Source: Micropterix aruncella (taxonomy: Eukaryota > Arthropoda > Insecta > Lepidoptera > Micropterigidae). From it: DNA of 64,000 nucleotides. The stretch is from contig OX155965.1 of the NCBI GenBank assembly GCA_944548615.1, positions 20,718,596 through 20,782,595 of the forward strand, read 5' to 3'. The notes beneath the pieces were generated by a model that was not told where the DNA came from, searched no databases, and saw only the letters and a list, made by a program, of their open reading frames with translations. Positions within the stretch are counted from its first letter, which is position 1, and each line of letters starts with the position of its first letter. Of the stretch, positions 10,686 to 22,261 are shown in pieces. The translations under genes and the position numbers were made by a program.

Positions 10686-11640
10686 TTACTTTCCCGGCCC
10701 ACCAATCGACGAGGAGGAAAAGTATTGTAAACGCCATTTTTTTTCTCCTGAGACGATAAAGATTATATCCAGATGGAAGTGTGTCTGTGTGTTCTTGCTG
10801 TGGGAACTAATGGGCCCTTGCTGAGTTTGCCACGAAGACCCATTCTGTTTAGGGTTGGTCACACTCACGGGTCAACACCCATCCGGCGGTCTCCACGCAT
10901 GAAGTGCGAGCCCGGGCAGAACTCTGGCCTTAGAGCTAATTTCCCCTAGGAATCAACCTTCTGGCGCTCCTGGACGGTCTGCACTGTTTCCTATAGAGCG
11001 GGGGTGGTTGCGGACCTTACGGCGACTGCTCTTAAAACGACCATCGGCTACCCGATCCTGGGTGAACAGCCGGGCAAAGGATGCCGCGGTCCGCGATAGA
11101 TTCGGTTACACCGTTTAACCGCTTCGTTAGGGAGAGGACCGCGAAAGCGACCTCGAACTCGTAACCAATCGAGAGACCGGAATAATCAGGTCGCAATGGG
11201 AAGTAAGGGCGTGAGTGTATGCCCGCTTGGTATCATACCTGGTTATCTCGCTGATGAGTCGTTGGCCTCTTACGAGCATGTGGTGGAGCTTGACGGTGGA
11301 CTGTTTTGTCCAAGTCTTCTGCGCTCACTTCACGAGAGATAGAACGAACAATCGGTAAAACTTCCAGAGGTCACGGGTTCGCCCTTTATAGTTGACAACT
11401 CTATTTGTCTGTGTGTCTATGTATTGCTCCCCAAAAGCGCCCAAGCGCTTGATCCGATTTAGCTGAAGTTTGGCATGCAGGCATCATTTGGTCATGGTAA
11501 GAGTTGATAAGGTTGTTGAAATCGGTCCACAAGGCGGCGTAGCAGTCACATTTATTCTCGGAATATGACTGGACTTAGAGACCTGAAATTTGGTACAAAT
11601 TTGGTTTTCTTTGAACCGAAATCACATTGTAAAATTTTTG
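10686..11640 (-). repeat. SINE-like repeat (family S), copy 2, interrupted
   Basis: Reading the minus strand from 11640 gives the family order: gaccaaatgatgcc, cttcagctaaatcggatc, aagcgcttgggcgc, then acatagacacacagaca. It resumes at 10792 with 'cacacttccatctgg', 'atcgtctcaggag' and 'tcgattggtgggccggga'. The break is occupied by a LINE 3' UTR (10793-11405) flanked by an 11-bp duplication, so this copy pre-dates that insertion. Confidence 0.75.
10793..11405 (+). mobile_element. 3' UTR of RTE-like LINE, copy B, with target duplication
   Basis: Starts within the last codons of the LINE ORF (gggaactaatgggcccttg) and runs through 'cacgggtcaacacccatccg', 'tccacgcatgaagtgcgag' and 'ggtccgcgatagattcgg' to 'gttgacaac'. 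The direct repeat tgtctgtgtgt lies immediately on each side (10782-10792 and 11406-11416). This is the signature of target-primed insertion, although the repeated word is low-complexity. No protein is encoded. Confidence 0.8.
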
Positions 11641-12761
11641 TCTCAAAAATTCTTATGATGATATTTAAATGATATTTTGATACAAGCTACACTAATGATA
11701 TTATAGTGTAGTTATATAATATTTAGCTACACTAATGATATTTAAATTCCGCCGTACATGTAATCAAATATTGACGCCATCTATTGGTGCTTGGCCAAAC
11801 CCCGCCCTTAGCCGCGAAACGAACCGCACTGCCTGAGGCGATTGTAACTAAACCCACTATGGTTCGTACGCCAGCCGAGAGAGGACGCTCATTGATTTTA
11901 ATTATGAAATCGATATTCAGCTACTCGGATACTCCTGTGGTGACACAACCACTTTTTAAAAACATATATAAACCATAAAGTTTACGTATCAAATCTGTAT
12001 TATTTTTGCGTATAATATTGTTCTATTTAGTTGTTCCTTGAAAAAAAAAGAAATAATAGAAAATCTACTTGATTTTATTTCGTATTCTGCTTGATTTTAT
12101 TTCGTGATTGGTAGTAATGTCGATGGGCGATGATGTCACTTTGCTTTCACCGCACACATTTGCACCCAAGAAGGTAGCATTCCGCCGTCAACGCGATATC
12201 GCCATTAAGTATGTAAAGTGCCCATGTATTCAGGCAATTCGGCTTGGAGAGGAAATGTTTGCGGTGGCCTCTTATTGTTAAGCTGTACGTACAATGTACG
12301 CGGGGGCTTTTGGCACCGGAGGAGGAAACGACATCAAAGAAAATGACTCCGCCTTTACAGTTACATTGCGAGCTCGGGGAACAAATGAATCGGAATAATT
12401 GTTTTACGCTCCTCTAGTATCATTGTCATTTGGTTTATATTCTGCGAAATATATATTACGAGTATTTAGGTCCGTGACACGGCTTAAGCTATACAATATT
12501 CATCGGATGGTTAATTGACTTTGAAAGAGAAGCAACCGAAAAACTCATAAACGACATTAATATATAATGGCGATTAAACGAGGGGATAGCTAATCACACG
12601 GCTTCTAGCACTTAGTCCTAATTTTAGGATTTTAGCTTACCCACATTTTTAAAAAAAAATGCCCTCCAGTTCGATGTACTTGCAGGTTCTACGACAGAAG
12701 GAAGATACATATATCAGTGACAGAAGCCCATTATAAATAAGATAATAACTTTTTAACAAAA
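11641..12761. other. Unassigned stretch, possibly old repeats
   Basis: Two copies of 'gctacactaatgatat' (11687 and 11724) and 'gacgccatctattggtg' (11772) suggest old repeat material. A block at 12120-12410 is less AT-rich and looks single-copy within this window. No coding frame has a recognisable signature. Confidence 0.35.
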
Positions 12762-13072
12762 AAAAAACCCGACACCATTTTTTTAACACGCTTTTATTAG
12801 GTCAACCTGTATGTAACTATGTAATATAATCTAAGGTAACTAATTTAACCATCTTCCAAGGATCGTAGCGTCATGAAAATTGGCAGCTGTATGTAGTTCT
12901 GATGACAATACAATAATATGGTACTGTCGAACTAATATGATGATGGAGTCGGAAGATATGAACTCGAACTTCATGATGGAACATCGTATCATAGCTGTGT
13001 GTATGTGAATATCGTATCATAGCCCAAAAGCGTGTTTTTAGTGTTTTTTTTTAACTATTTATTTATTTATAA
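12762..13072. repeat. Interspersed repeat beginning 'acccgacacca'
   Basis: After an A-run, 'acccgacaccatttttttaa' leads into 'cacgcttttattaggtcaac', then 'aaggatcgtagcgtcatgaa' and 'ctgatgacaatacaata'. This looks like a widespread moth repeat. A diverged relative may lie at 39620-39900, where 'agcttttattaactcgc' and 'ctgatgacaatacag' recur. Confidence 0.55.
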
Positions 13073-13740
13073 GTGCAGCAGCCATGTCATGGTGATACTT
13101 AGAACGGGCTATCATACATGAATGATTATACAAAATTGTTTGTATGTGCAACGGTCAACCGTTGAGAAGCTCCCTCGTTGGAAGCCAACCCTGGGTGCCG
13201 CAGTCCTGTCTTGAAGAAACTTACAACGGGCTGTCGTATTTGAATATATACACAAAATTTCGTGTCTGTGCTGTTGACCGCTGAGGAGTCCCCTCGTCGG
13301 GAGCCCACCCTGGGTGCAGCAGCCATGTAATGGTCACACTTAGAATGCGCTACCATAACTGAATGAGTATACAAAATTTCGTGTCTGTGCTGTTAACCGT
13401 TAAGGAGTCACCTCGTCGGTAGCCAACCTAGGATGTAGAATCAGGTCATGCTTACCATTAAAAAAAATGCAACGTCATCGAAATTGAACTAACATGTAAA
13501 TTTTCAAATTCATATAATAATATTTGAGGAGTTCCCTCAATTCCTCATGGATCCCATCTGAGGATTTTTATCAAAGTCTGATGAATAGGATTTTGATAAA
13601 AATGAGACCGATTTGTTAGTATACCTCACAAATAATAATAGAATTTTCCAAATCAGTTCATAAATGAAAGAGTTCTGAGGTAACAAACATAAAAAAAATA
13701 TACACCCGAATTGATATCCCTTTTTTGAAGTCGGTTAAAA
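13073..13740 (+). repeat. Interspersed repeat (family R) with three ~120-bp units and 'gaagtcggttaaaa' end
   Basis: Three tandem units begin 'gtgc.gcag.c.tgt' at 13073, 13195 and 13313 and end 'c(c/t)tcg..g(g/t).agcc.accc'. The unique tail includes 'gtagaatcaggtcatgctta', 'tgaggagttccctcaattcc' and 'ttttttgaagtcggttaaaa' at 13740. The same organisation, with two units, is at 57435-57960, and reversed and shorter at 55855-56190. It is non-coding here; the open frame at 13126-13374 is a by-product. Confidence 0.8.
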
Positions 13741-13741
13741 A

Positions 13742-14412
13742 ACGAATTAATAGCGTGAAGTTTGTAACACCCGATGTTCCGGCGATGTTGCAACTGCCGT
13801 TGTATAGGGTAGACTGAAAGAGCTGTCAATCCGTTGATCCGCGTGTAGGCCGCATACAGCTGCCGCCACTGCCTAAATTATAACGGTGCTGGGGGAGCGC
13901 AGTGGCGGCATCGATTTATGATCCCCTAGATGGGCCTTTCACGCTCGAAAATCCTCACTTCAAAACCACTACTGAAAGCCGCCAGTAGTAGTTTGGTCGC
14001 AATCCGCCGGCAGACAGCCGACCGTTTCCGGTATGAGAGCTGCCGCGAAAAATATTGGCGCGCTATTCTGTCGCATACTGTTCAATTTATTGCTCTCTCT
14101 GTCACAAGATTTACGAGCAAAGGGTTTGTGGAGCCAAATTATTTGTATCTGATGGCATATTTAGCTAATAATATATCGATGAGTGGCGGCAGTGATATGC
14201 GCCCTATACCACTGCCGCCATTACACTACACAGTGGCGGTAGGCAGCTATATACGGCCTACTTGCTGAGCAACGAATTGACAGCTCTTTCAGTCTACCCT
14301 AGACGATGGCTATAGAAACATCGCTGAAACGCTAAGTGTAACAAAATCCACGCGGTAAAGTCGTTTTTTATCTTATTAACAATGTCAAACAACCGTGATA
14401 GTAATTGATTTC
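13742..14412. mobile_element. Penelope-like element ends in inverted orientation
   Basis: The left end (gcgtgaagtttgtaacaccc, gatgttccggcgatgttgca, agggtagactgaaagagctg, tgtcaatccgttg) is repeated in reverse complement at the right end (14250-14412). The right copy also includes the 'taaagtcgttttttatctta' terminus. The same segments flank the Penelope-like coding relic at 18990-19735, which identifies the family. Between the arms are GC-rich remnants with 'gctgccgccactg' motifs and a 112-codon frame without recognisable function. Inverted pseudo-LTRs are known for Penelope-like elements. Confidence 0.6.
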
Positions 14413-14655
14413 ACAGCAGCCCATTATTTTTTATCTCCTTATAGCCAAAACTATAATCGACTATTCCTTTTACTTGAGCCTAAGGCAGTAACTTATTATT
14501 CTTAGTGTGGGTTAATCAGTGATCCGTTTAGCTAGCCTCCTCCATCCGTATCTATAAACAGTCCTTGGTTCTGTTACACAAAGCGTTCCGAAATCCTTGG
14601 TTTCTGTTACTATGGGCAGTACACACCCAGCGATATAGTAATCGAATATTAATTA
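14413..14655. other. Unassigned stretch
   Basis: Two near copies of 'cttggttctgttac' (14565, 14600) occur. Nothing else recognised. Confidence 0.35.
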
Positions 14656-15062
14656 TTACACAAGCGACCACATATAAGTCATCACTGAATACTTATTGAT
14701 ATTAAATTGCAGATTGCGACCTAGAATCCAGGCATAAACTGCATCGATGTGATCTTGAAGTGCTCGCAGGCCACAGCACTCCCGGATGGCATACAGAGGT
14801 TTTAAAACATCAGAAAACCTTACACAATGAACTGATGTAATATTTTGAATTTTGACGAATATTTTCACCAGCAGAGGTACCAAGTTTGAGCCTTGGTTGT
14901 CCTAGATTCAAAACTGCCAAATCTAACAAACTGCTGTTGGCCTCCCAAATGGCCTGCGAAAGTACCAACAGCCTGCTTGAGAACCCGGCAGCCATAATTT
15001 CACCGAGCAACGCAACATTGTCGACACGGTCAAACGCTTTTCGAAATCCAGATACACAACTT
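14656..15062 (-). pseudogene. LINE reverse transcriptase, central part
   Basis: The minus strand reads VVYLDFEK with, after a frame change, KAFDRVDNVALLGEIMAAGF (RT motif 3, D.EKAFD.VD). It continues with 'NQGSNLVPLL' (family PQGS.LGPLLF) and finally 'LQDHIDAVYAWILGRNLQFN' followed by 'NKYSVMTY', the segment after the catalytic YADD box. The YADD box is lost, and frame shifts occur near 15035 and 14885. The plus-strand frame 14886-15122 is its shadow. The T-rich AT stretch at 15065-15240 flanks the 5' break. Confidence 0.75.
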
Positions 15063-15615
15063 TTTATTTTTGTAACTAAATTTATTTTATATTTTTTTTG
15101 TACTACTTTTATTATTTATTGATTATTCTTATATTTTAATGATTATTTTGTTTTTTTTAATTACCTATAACAATTTGTTACCTTCTTCTCATAAACTAAA
15201 CTTTAAAATTTAAAATAAAATTGGTGTTTTCATTATAACATGCACTGTCTAGTTAGGACTGACGCAACATCATTCTGTAAAAATAATTTCTAAATATTCT
15301 TTTTTTGGTAAATAAATAATTTGAAAAAAAACATCTATCTGACTGCAGGGTGCTATTCAATACATGCAACAATATTAAAACACTCTTGTGATATATAAAC
15401 CCTGCTGCTTTCAGCTACTTGCTAAAAGTACGAGTATTTATGTGATTTTGGATACATAAAGGAATCATTTTAAGTCGTAGAATAACAAGAAAACTGCACA
15501 AAAGCGGACTTAAACTGAGACGTTAAAAGTACGATTGTGAATGGCCGTCTGACTAGCCGTCATAGAGATTAGCTGGTTTCTTTTTCGCGGAGTAGCTGCA
15601 GATATGGTGTGTATA
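15063..15615. other. Unassigned AT-rich stretch
   Basis: No gene or recognised repeat. Confidence 0.4.
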
Positions 15616-15623
15616 GTGTAATT

Positions 15624-16007
15624 CAGTTATTTTCAACCAGTGGGTCGCGAAGATACTCCCGGGGTGTCGCAGGCTATCTAAAAATAAAAATCGAGAACAT
15701 TACAAAATCTTTATTTATATAATATATATACATTTACAGCTTTAAAAGAGAGATATTTATGATTTTTTTTTTGCTATTGCTTTTACAAAATTTTATGATG
15801 ATCTAAGAGGGAAACAGGTACAGATTCGAAAGAGAAGAGCAGCTGAAATTAATGTGTTTTTCGCTATTGTTTTTACTAAAACTTTATTTATTGGATGCTT
15901 ACAGTTGCAGCTGTGGAAGAGAAATCAGAAAGAGGGGGTCGCGTAAGACCTTTATTTTTTTTCACCAAAAATGGGGGTCGCAACCTAAAAAAGGTTGAAA
16001 AACACGG
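15624..16007. mobile_element. hAT-type MITE, 384 bp, with 8-bp target duplication
   Basis: Terminal inverted repeats are CAGTTATTTTCAACC at 15624 and, reverse complemented, CCGTGTTTTTCAACC ending at 16007. The 8-bp direct repeat GTGTAATT flanks it exactly (15616-15623 and 16008-16015), the length expected for hAT transposition. Subterminal 'gggtcgcgaag' and 'gggggtcgc' motifs match a second copy at 60803-61239. There is no transposase, so it is non-autonomous. Confidence 0.88.
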
Positions 16008-16015
16008 GTGTAATT

Positions 16016-16279
16016 AATAGTCAGGTATCTTTTTTTAAATATATTTTTTTAATTTAAGTGTTAGTGATTTTAGTCTAGCGGGAATCATTCTCTATGAAAA
16101 ATTGACTTGAAATTTACCTAGAAATATTTTTTTGGACCTACCTTCCTGAAAAAAACTTTTGATATTCCAAGGAATTAAAAAACCAATGAATTATAATAGT
16201 TTTATCTCATTATTCACTGCCTAAATCCAAAAAAGTTGTGGACGATTTTCAACTCAGTTTTTTTGATTAAAATAATCTA
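16016..16279. other. Unassigned AT-rich stretch before the gap
   Basis: Nothing recognised. Confidence 0.35.
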
Positions 16280-16479
16280 NNNNNNNNNNNNNNNNNNNNN
16301 NNNNNNNNNNNNNNNNNNNNNNNNNNNNNNNNNNNNNNNNNNNNNNNNNNNNNNNNNNNNNNNNNNNNNNNNNNNNNNNNNNNNNNNNNNNNNNNNNNNN
16401 NNNNNNNNNNNNNNNNNNNNNNNNNNNNNNNNNNNNNNNNNNNNNNNNNNNNNNNNNNNNNNNNNNNNNNNNNNNNNNN
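16280..16479. other. Assembly gap, exactly 200 N
   Basis: A run of 200 N. The round length suggests a scaffolding placeholder, so the true distance is unknown. Open frames containing X residues across it are meaningless. Confidence 0.99.
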
Positions 16480-17195
16480 CTCTGAATATAAATCTCCCAA
16501 CGTAAAAAATATAAAAATAAAAATAAAACAAAAACACACTTATCACGCTTGGTTTGATGTAAATAATCCACGCAATGAAAAATATGCTCGTGTATCGAAA
16601 ACACGTTGTATATTTATATTTTATTTTTTTATTTATTTTATTTCCATAATTCAAGTTACAATTTACAAAACGAAAATCCTTATCCTAACACAAAAACATT
16701 TTATAATAAGTGTACATATTATACATAGCTCAGAAAGGAAATCAATGTTTTGACATATCGGTTTACTACCTCACTAGGTATGAACCTGTGTTGAGGTGGT
16801 ACTAACATTGGTAAATTATTTTGAGACGAGAGGGCAAAATAATTTACCGATAAATAATTATTACCAAAATAATTTGAGAGACAGACAGTCTTATCTAATA
16901 CGTGAATACAATTTAAAAATTAAAGTTGAAATTAAAAACATCAATTAAATTATACAAACTAAATAAAAATTTATGAAAATCTACTAAGTTATATAAAATA
17001 ATAATCTATTTTTATATATTAGATACAAACACATATACATATGATACATACCATATATAAATATATATTATAGAACATACCTATATACATATTAATTATT
17101 AATTATATACATATTATTTATATACATATTATATGCTAGCTATATGTATAAGTACCTATACTTACCTGTATAAGTACCTATACCTATACTACATA
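16480..17195. other. AT-rich stretch, possible minus-strand LINE tail
   Basis: The run 'tattttatttttttatttat' with 'tttatttccataattcaag' at 16615-16660 looks, on the minus strand, like a LINE 3' end with a TAAA-rich tail. No coding part could be found. 17030-17195 is low-complexity tatac/acatat sequence, which supplies the spurious first 20 codons of the open frame that follows. Confidence 0.35.
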
Positions 17196-18438
17196 GGACC
17201 TATACTTTTTATTCTGTACGTTAGCGACATCGGTGCATGCTTCAAGCATTCAAAATTCCTGATGTATGCAGATGACTTAAAGATTTATAAAATTATTAAA
17301 TCTGAAAACGATTGTGTTCTCCTACAGAAGGATCTCGACTCTTTGGAAATATATTGTAACAAAAACATGATAAAAATGAATGTAGCAAAATGTTTCCACA
17401 TAAGCTTTACGCGAAATAGAAACAAGATTAACTACTCATATCAGATCGATGACATTCCTATCGCGACGTGCACTTCTATTAAGGACCTGGGTGTAGTTTT
17501 AGATGACAGATTAAGCTTTCGGGCACATATTGCAGCTATTGCCGAAAAATTTAGTAGAATGCTTGGCTTCATAATTCGCGCATCGAAACCATTCACCGAC
17601 CCATTAATATTGAAGGTATTATACAACGCGTTTGTTCGATCTTACCTTGAGTTTGCTTCTCCAATATGGTCTCCCTGTTATCAGGTACACATTAACAGAC
17701 TGCAAAATATCCAAAATAAGTTCGTTCGATACTTAAATTTCAAGACAAAAAGTTATTGTAATACTACTAATGAAGCGGCCTTACTATTTAAAATAAATTT
17801 AATATGTTATCGGCGCAACTTGAATGATGCTCTGTGCCTCTATAAAATAATGAATGGTATATTCGATTGCTCTGACCTGGTGGGAGAGATCAATATTAAC
17901 GCCCCAATGAGGACCACACGCCAATTTGACCTGTTTCGATTGCCGCGTTTTAAAACTAATGCATCAAGAAATGGAGTACTCACACGCTGCAGTGAGCTTT
18001 ATAATACCCATTTAAATGGTATTGATATGTTTAATAATTCCATAATCACTTACAAATACTCCGTAAATCAAACCCTAACCGATATAATAAGCTGACTATT
18101 CGTTTTTAGCTATTTTTATTGATTATTATTATTATTATTATATTTTATATATGCCACTACTAATATCATACATGATCACACTCCACACTTACACGCTCAA
18201 CACACTTCCACAAACACATATGTACACACACACCCTGCATACTAGACTCTTACCTATATAGTTCTAAAATTGAAGGTACATTAGTTTTATAAAGTAGTTT
18301 TTAAAAAAAACGTAATATATGTAATTTTAATGAAATCCGTAACCGGTTTTATTTGTTGTAAATCTGCATACATTTAAAAAAATATTATACTGTAATACTG
18401 TGTGATTTCTTAATAAAGAATTGAAAAAAAAAAAAAAA
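17196..18438 (+). mobile_element. 5'-truncated LINE with intact 3' half of the reverse transcriptase and poly(A) tail
   Basis: An open frame of about 300 codons begins inside the RT motif (GPILFILYVSDI, family PQGS.LGP.LF.LY.ND) and continues uninterrupted to a stop at 18095. It contains the catalytic MYADDLK box (near 17260), 'GVVLDDRLSF' (17495), 'RMLGFIIRAS' (17555), 'LYNAFVRSYLEFASPIW' (17615) and 'RLQNIQNKF', the normal order for a Jockey/CR1-type LINE. The first 20 residues come from flanking low-complexity DNA. The 3' UTR of about 330 bp ends 'cttaataaagaattg' plus about 16 A at 18423-18438. Being stop-free, it is the youngest-looking LINE here, but it lacks ORF1, the endonuclease and the RT fingers, so it cannot move itself. 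No clear target duplication was seen. Confidence 0.92.
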
Positions 18439-18989
18439 GTACGGTGGACTCGAATTACTGGTACAATTTAAAAGAAAAACAAATTTACAGAGGTTTAAAT
18501 GTCATATTATTTTTAATGTCAGAAGCCGGACACTGGGCAGTATTACTCCCCTTTCATAAATACAAAATTGGTTTTACAGCTTTGGCTCGCTTTATGCAAA
18601 TGAGGATTTTACAGGGTCGTATTTACTTTCGCTTATATGCCCTCTCTCTCTCTGCTCGTATCAAACCAGAGAGAGAATGTACACACAGACGATATATAGC
18701 TGTCTCTTTTCCCCTCGTCACAATTAACAGGCTTTCCCCACTGAGTGCAATGTTGAGTACGGCCAGTGACAAAGGATACCCAACGCGCGGCGCCCAGCGC
18801 CAGTTACGATTCGACAAATCGTATTGTCGCTCACGACGAATGACGGCTGTTTACTTTGTTTATTATGCACTGAAGCGGGGTTTATCTAGGCTTAGCCGTG
18901 TCTTCATTGCGATTTTACCTCTAACATGTAGACACAATCTTAGTGTTGCTGGTTTCCGCTAAGCTATAAACACGGTCTTGTATATTCTG
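18439..18989. other. Unassigned stretch with a 172-codon open frame
   Basis: A plus-strand frame runs from 18444 to 18962. Its first codons lie right after the LINE poly(A), and its product is rich in R and L with no motif I know. A 64-codon frame overlaps it antisense. The GC-richer part at 18700-18960 may be repeat-derived. I do not call a gene. Confidence 0.3.
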
Positions 18990-19735
18990 TTTCTATACAC
19001 GTAGTCGTAGACCAAATTGCAAATATAAAATCGAAGACTATCGCGTTTGTTTGACATTATAAATAAGATATAAACGAATTTGCCGCGTGAAATTTGTAGC
19101 ACCCGACGTTTCGGTGATGTTGCAGCCGCCGTTGTCCAGGGTAGACTGAAAGAGCTGTCAATCCATTGTTTTGCGGGTAGGCCGCATACCGCTGCCGCCA
19201 CTGCGTAGATTATAACGGTGGTGGGGGGCCGGGCTCGGAGCGCGCGAATTTCGAAAATCCATCTTGTACACAACACTCACTGTATCCTGTCTTGCGTCCT
19301 TGCGTTCGGCGTTCGGCGGCTGGAACATTTTAAGAAGAGGATTCCACGTAGAAGAGAGTTTGTAACCGTCGTCTCTACTGAAGTTCGGGGTTCTTCTTAT
19401 TTCAATGGCTTCCCGGATCATGAGAGTAAAGTAGAATTGTTCCTTGGATAGCACAATAGGATTTTGAAACTGCATACTTCCGCTATCCAATATATGTTCG
19501 CAGGTCGCCGATTTTTCTCGCTAAACGTTTTTAACAGTTTTGATGTGTTCTGTCAGTCGCGTGGCTATGGGCCGTTTCGTTTGTCCAACGTAGGCTAAAC
19601 CGCAACTGCATTCGACTTTATACACACCCGGGGTTTGCAGTGGTATTACATCCTTTACAGGCCTCAAAAATCGAGCTATATTTTGGGTCGGCTTGAAGAT
19701 CGTTTTTATATCGAATATGTTTAGCATTTCTGGCA
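18990..19735 (-). pseudogene. Penelope-like element, GIY-YIG endonuclease and 3' end
   Basis: On the minus strand from 19735: 'LNIFDIKTIFKPTQNIARFL' (end of the RT-linker), then 'GVYKVECSCGLAYVGQTKRP' with 'TRLTEH'. Here GVY and YVG are the paired strands of the GIY-YIG nuclease and the R..EH helix follows. After a frame break at about 19515, 'CEHILDSG' and 'IREAIEIR', 'SRDDGYKLSSTW' complete the domain, including the conserved E of EAIEI. The 3' region has 'aacatcaccgaaacgtcggg' and 'tgctacaaatttcacgcggc', typical of insect Penelope-like ends. The RT core is missing. Confidence 0.85.
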
Positions 19736-20185
19736 GAGGAGTTTATAATAAAGATTTTATAATGTTATCAAAATAGGGTAAACCTGTATAAAATTGTATA
19801 GTATTAAAAAATTAAGATTGAAGTTTCTTCTTTCATTTCATTGAGCATATGGAGGTTTTTATATTTTTATTTCGATTTAATGGCTCGTTGATAACAAACT
19901 CAGCCAATTGTATCATATTTTAAATGTTGGTAGCATTCGAAATTTGAATTATTTCGTAATGTCACTTTCATTTAGAAAACGGCTTCGCCGAAGTGATCAA
20001 TAGTTTAATTTTTTATTTTTCCGCTTAATTCATCTCAATTGAAGGCATTTTGTGTTGCATAAGGATAAGCCCTATTTATGAGATATATGGATGAATAGTG
20101 ATCGTTAGTCGACTGCAAAAGGACCTTTAAACTTATATTGCACCGTCGAAAGTCGTGCACATCCGTAAGTATACCTCATTCAAAC
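19736..20185. other. Unassigned AT-rich stretch
   Basis: Nothing recognised. Confidence 0.35.
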
Positions 20186-20716
<531 letters not shown>

Positions 20717-21520
20717 AGGGCAATCCGATGTTTAGCGCATGTCCCCCGTGATACTCCAGCTAGAGAGTTTTTTAAAGTCTTCGCATATGTGTATCCTGAA
20801 AGTAGCATCTTTTTTATACTGGTTACAGTTCTATTGTATGCAACGATATATACATTTCTATTTTCTATTGTTTCCTAACTATTGATTTTTTTTTGTATAC
20901 GGCGTTAGGTTAGTTAAAGGCCAAAAATAGTTTTTTTATCGATGGACAATATATGAGGTAACGTCATTCTCTAACGCTTTTTGATGGAAATTCAAAGTAC
21001 GGGAAGGTGATAAAGATATGACGTCATACCGTATAACACATTTTCTATATCGGATCTAAAATCACTCCCCAGCGTTCACATATATTATTATTTGCAATAC
21101 TGATTTCGGTGTGGTCTATATTATCAGAACTACGTAAGAAACCACCGCTTCTAAATTATTCCGGCTGGAGCGCAGCTGTACGCACACAGTTCTTTCTGCA
21201 TGTGTAGTCCTCGAAAACCTTTCTCGGTAGAAATCGCTGAAATCGAAGAGAGGTTTTATTTTGTGAGTTGAATTTCGGCCATTTTCATTTATTTAATTAA
21301 GAAAAAAATAATATTTGGATTTTGGCGTGTCTCCTTCGTAGAATCCAATAGTGCGTGCTTCGGTTCGTCAAATTAAATCCGTTATATTTTTAACTATACT
21401 GATTTATTTATTCTCATTTCAAATTTAAATTTATCTGACTTTTTCTATTCTATGTTACCAGTTGCAGGTTCTATTTTTGCTTGTCCATTCTGATTTTCTT
21501 CTGTGGATATTATTTAACTT
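20717..21520. other. Unassigned stretch
   Basis: Nothing recognised on either strand. Base composition is AT-rich throughout. Confidence 0.35.
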
Positions 21521-22069
21521 TCTCTTGCCACATCTTGCGGTGTCAACTACAACGGGCGAGCCCGTCACCACAGGACGTTTTAACGATTTATCGTTCTGTC
21601 GCCCTGCAGTGAGCGTAGAAGACTTTGGACAATACACTCCAACATCTAGCTACGTCACAACCTGCAAGAGACCAACGCCTTTACCGCGAGATAGCCAGTA
21701 ATGTTACCTGGCGGGCCGACACTCGCGCCCTTGCTTCCAATTGTGACCAGATTTCTCCGGTCTCTCGATTGGTTCCGAGTTCGAGGTCGCTTGCGCGGTC
21801 CTCTCCCTTACGAAGCGGTGAAACGGTATACACCGAATCTATCGCGGACCAAGGCGTCCTTTGCCCGAGTAAATTTCTTGCCCGAGTAAATTTCTTCCAT
21901 TTTCTCTTGCCACATCTTGCGGTGTCAACTACAACGGGCGAGCCCGTCACCACAGGACGTTTTAACGATGTATCGTTCTGTCGCCCTGCAGTGAGCGTAG
22001 AAGACTTTGGACAATACACTCCAACATCTAGCTACGTCACAACCCACAAGAGACCAACGCCTTTACCGC
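21521..22069 (-). mobile_element. Two 3' ends of RTE-like LINE in tandem (copy C)
   Basis: The 167-bp block 21521-21687 recurs at 21903-22069 in the same orientation. Each is the 3' terminus of the LINE 3' UTR seen also at 10793 and 29089 (on the minus strand it ends ...cccgttgtagttgaca plus about 20 bases 'gcaagatgtggcaagaga'). The left copy is longer, to about 21862. Between them a 17-bp word (gcccgagtaaatttctt) is itself duplicated at 21863-21896. This looks like one truncated copy placed next to another. Frames of 60-161 codons here are not genes. Confidence 0.75.
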
Positions 22070-22261
22070 TCTTTCATACTGTTTGTTTGTTATCACTTTC
22101 ATCACTATGAATGTTGTTGCGCTGACTATTTTTTCTATGGCCTTGTTGATAAGACCTGATTTAGGTCGGTATTTCTTACACGTGGTTTATTACAAAACGA
22201 TATCGCCGATTCTAAGCTTTTGCTTGGGTATGCTTGTATCCATCCTTCTTGCTTGATTTTG

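Noticed and set aside
13930..14268. 112-codon ORF inside the inverted Penelope-like ends
   Set aside because: No homology recognised; the right end runs into the inverted terminal block itself.
16236..16654. Open frames with X residues
   Set aside because: They cross the 200-N assembly gap.
18444..18962. 172-codon ORF as a gene
   Set aside because: It begins right after a LINE poly(A), overlaps an antisense frame and has no recognisable domain; kept only as unassigned sequence.
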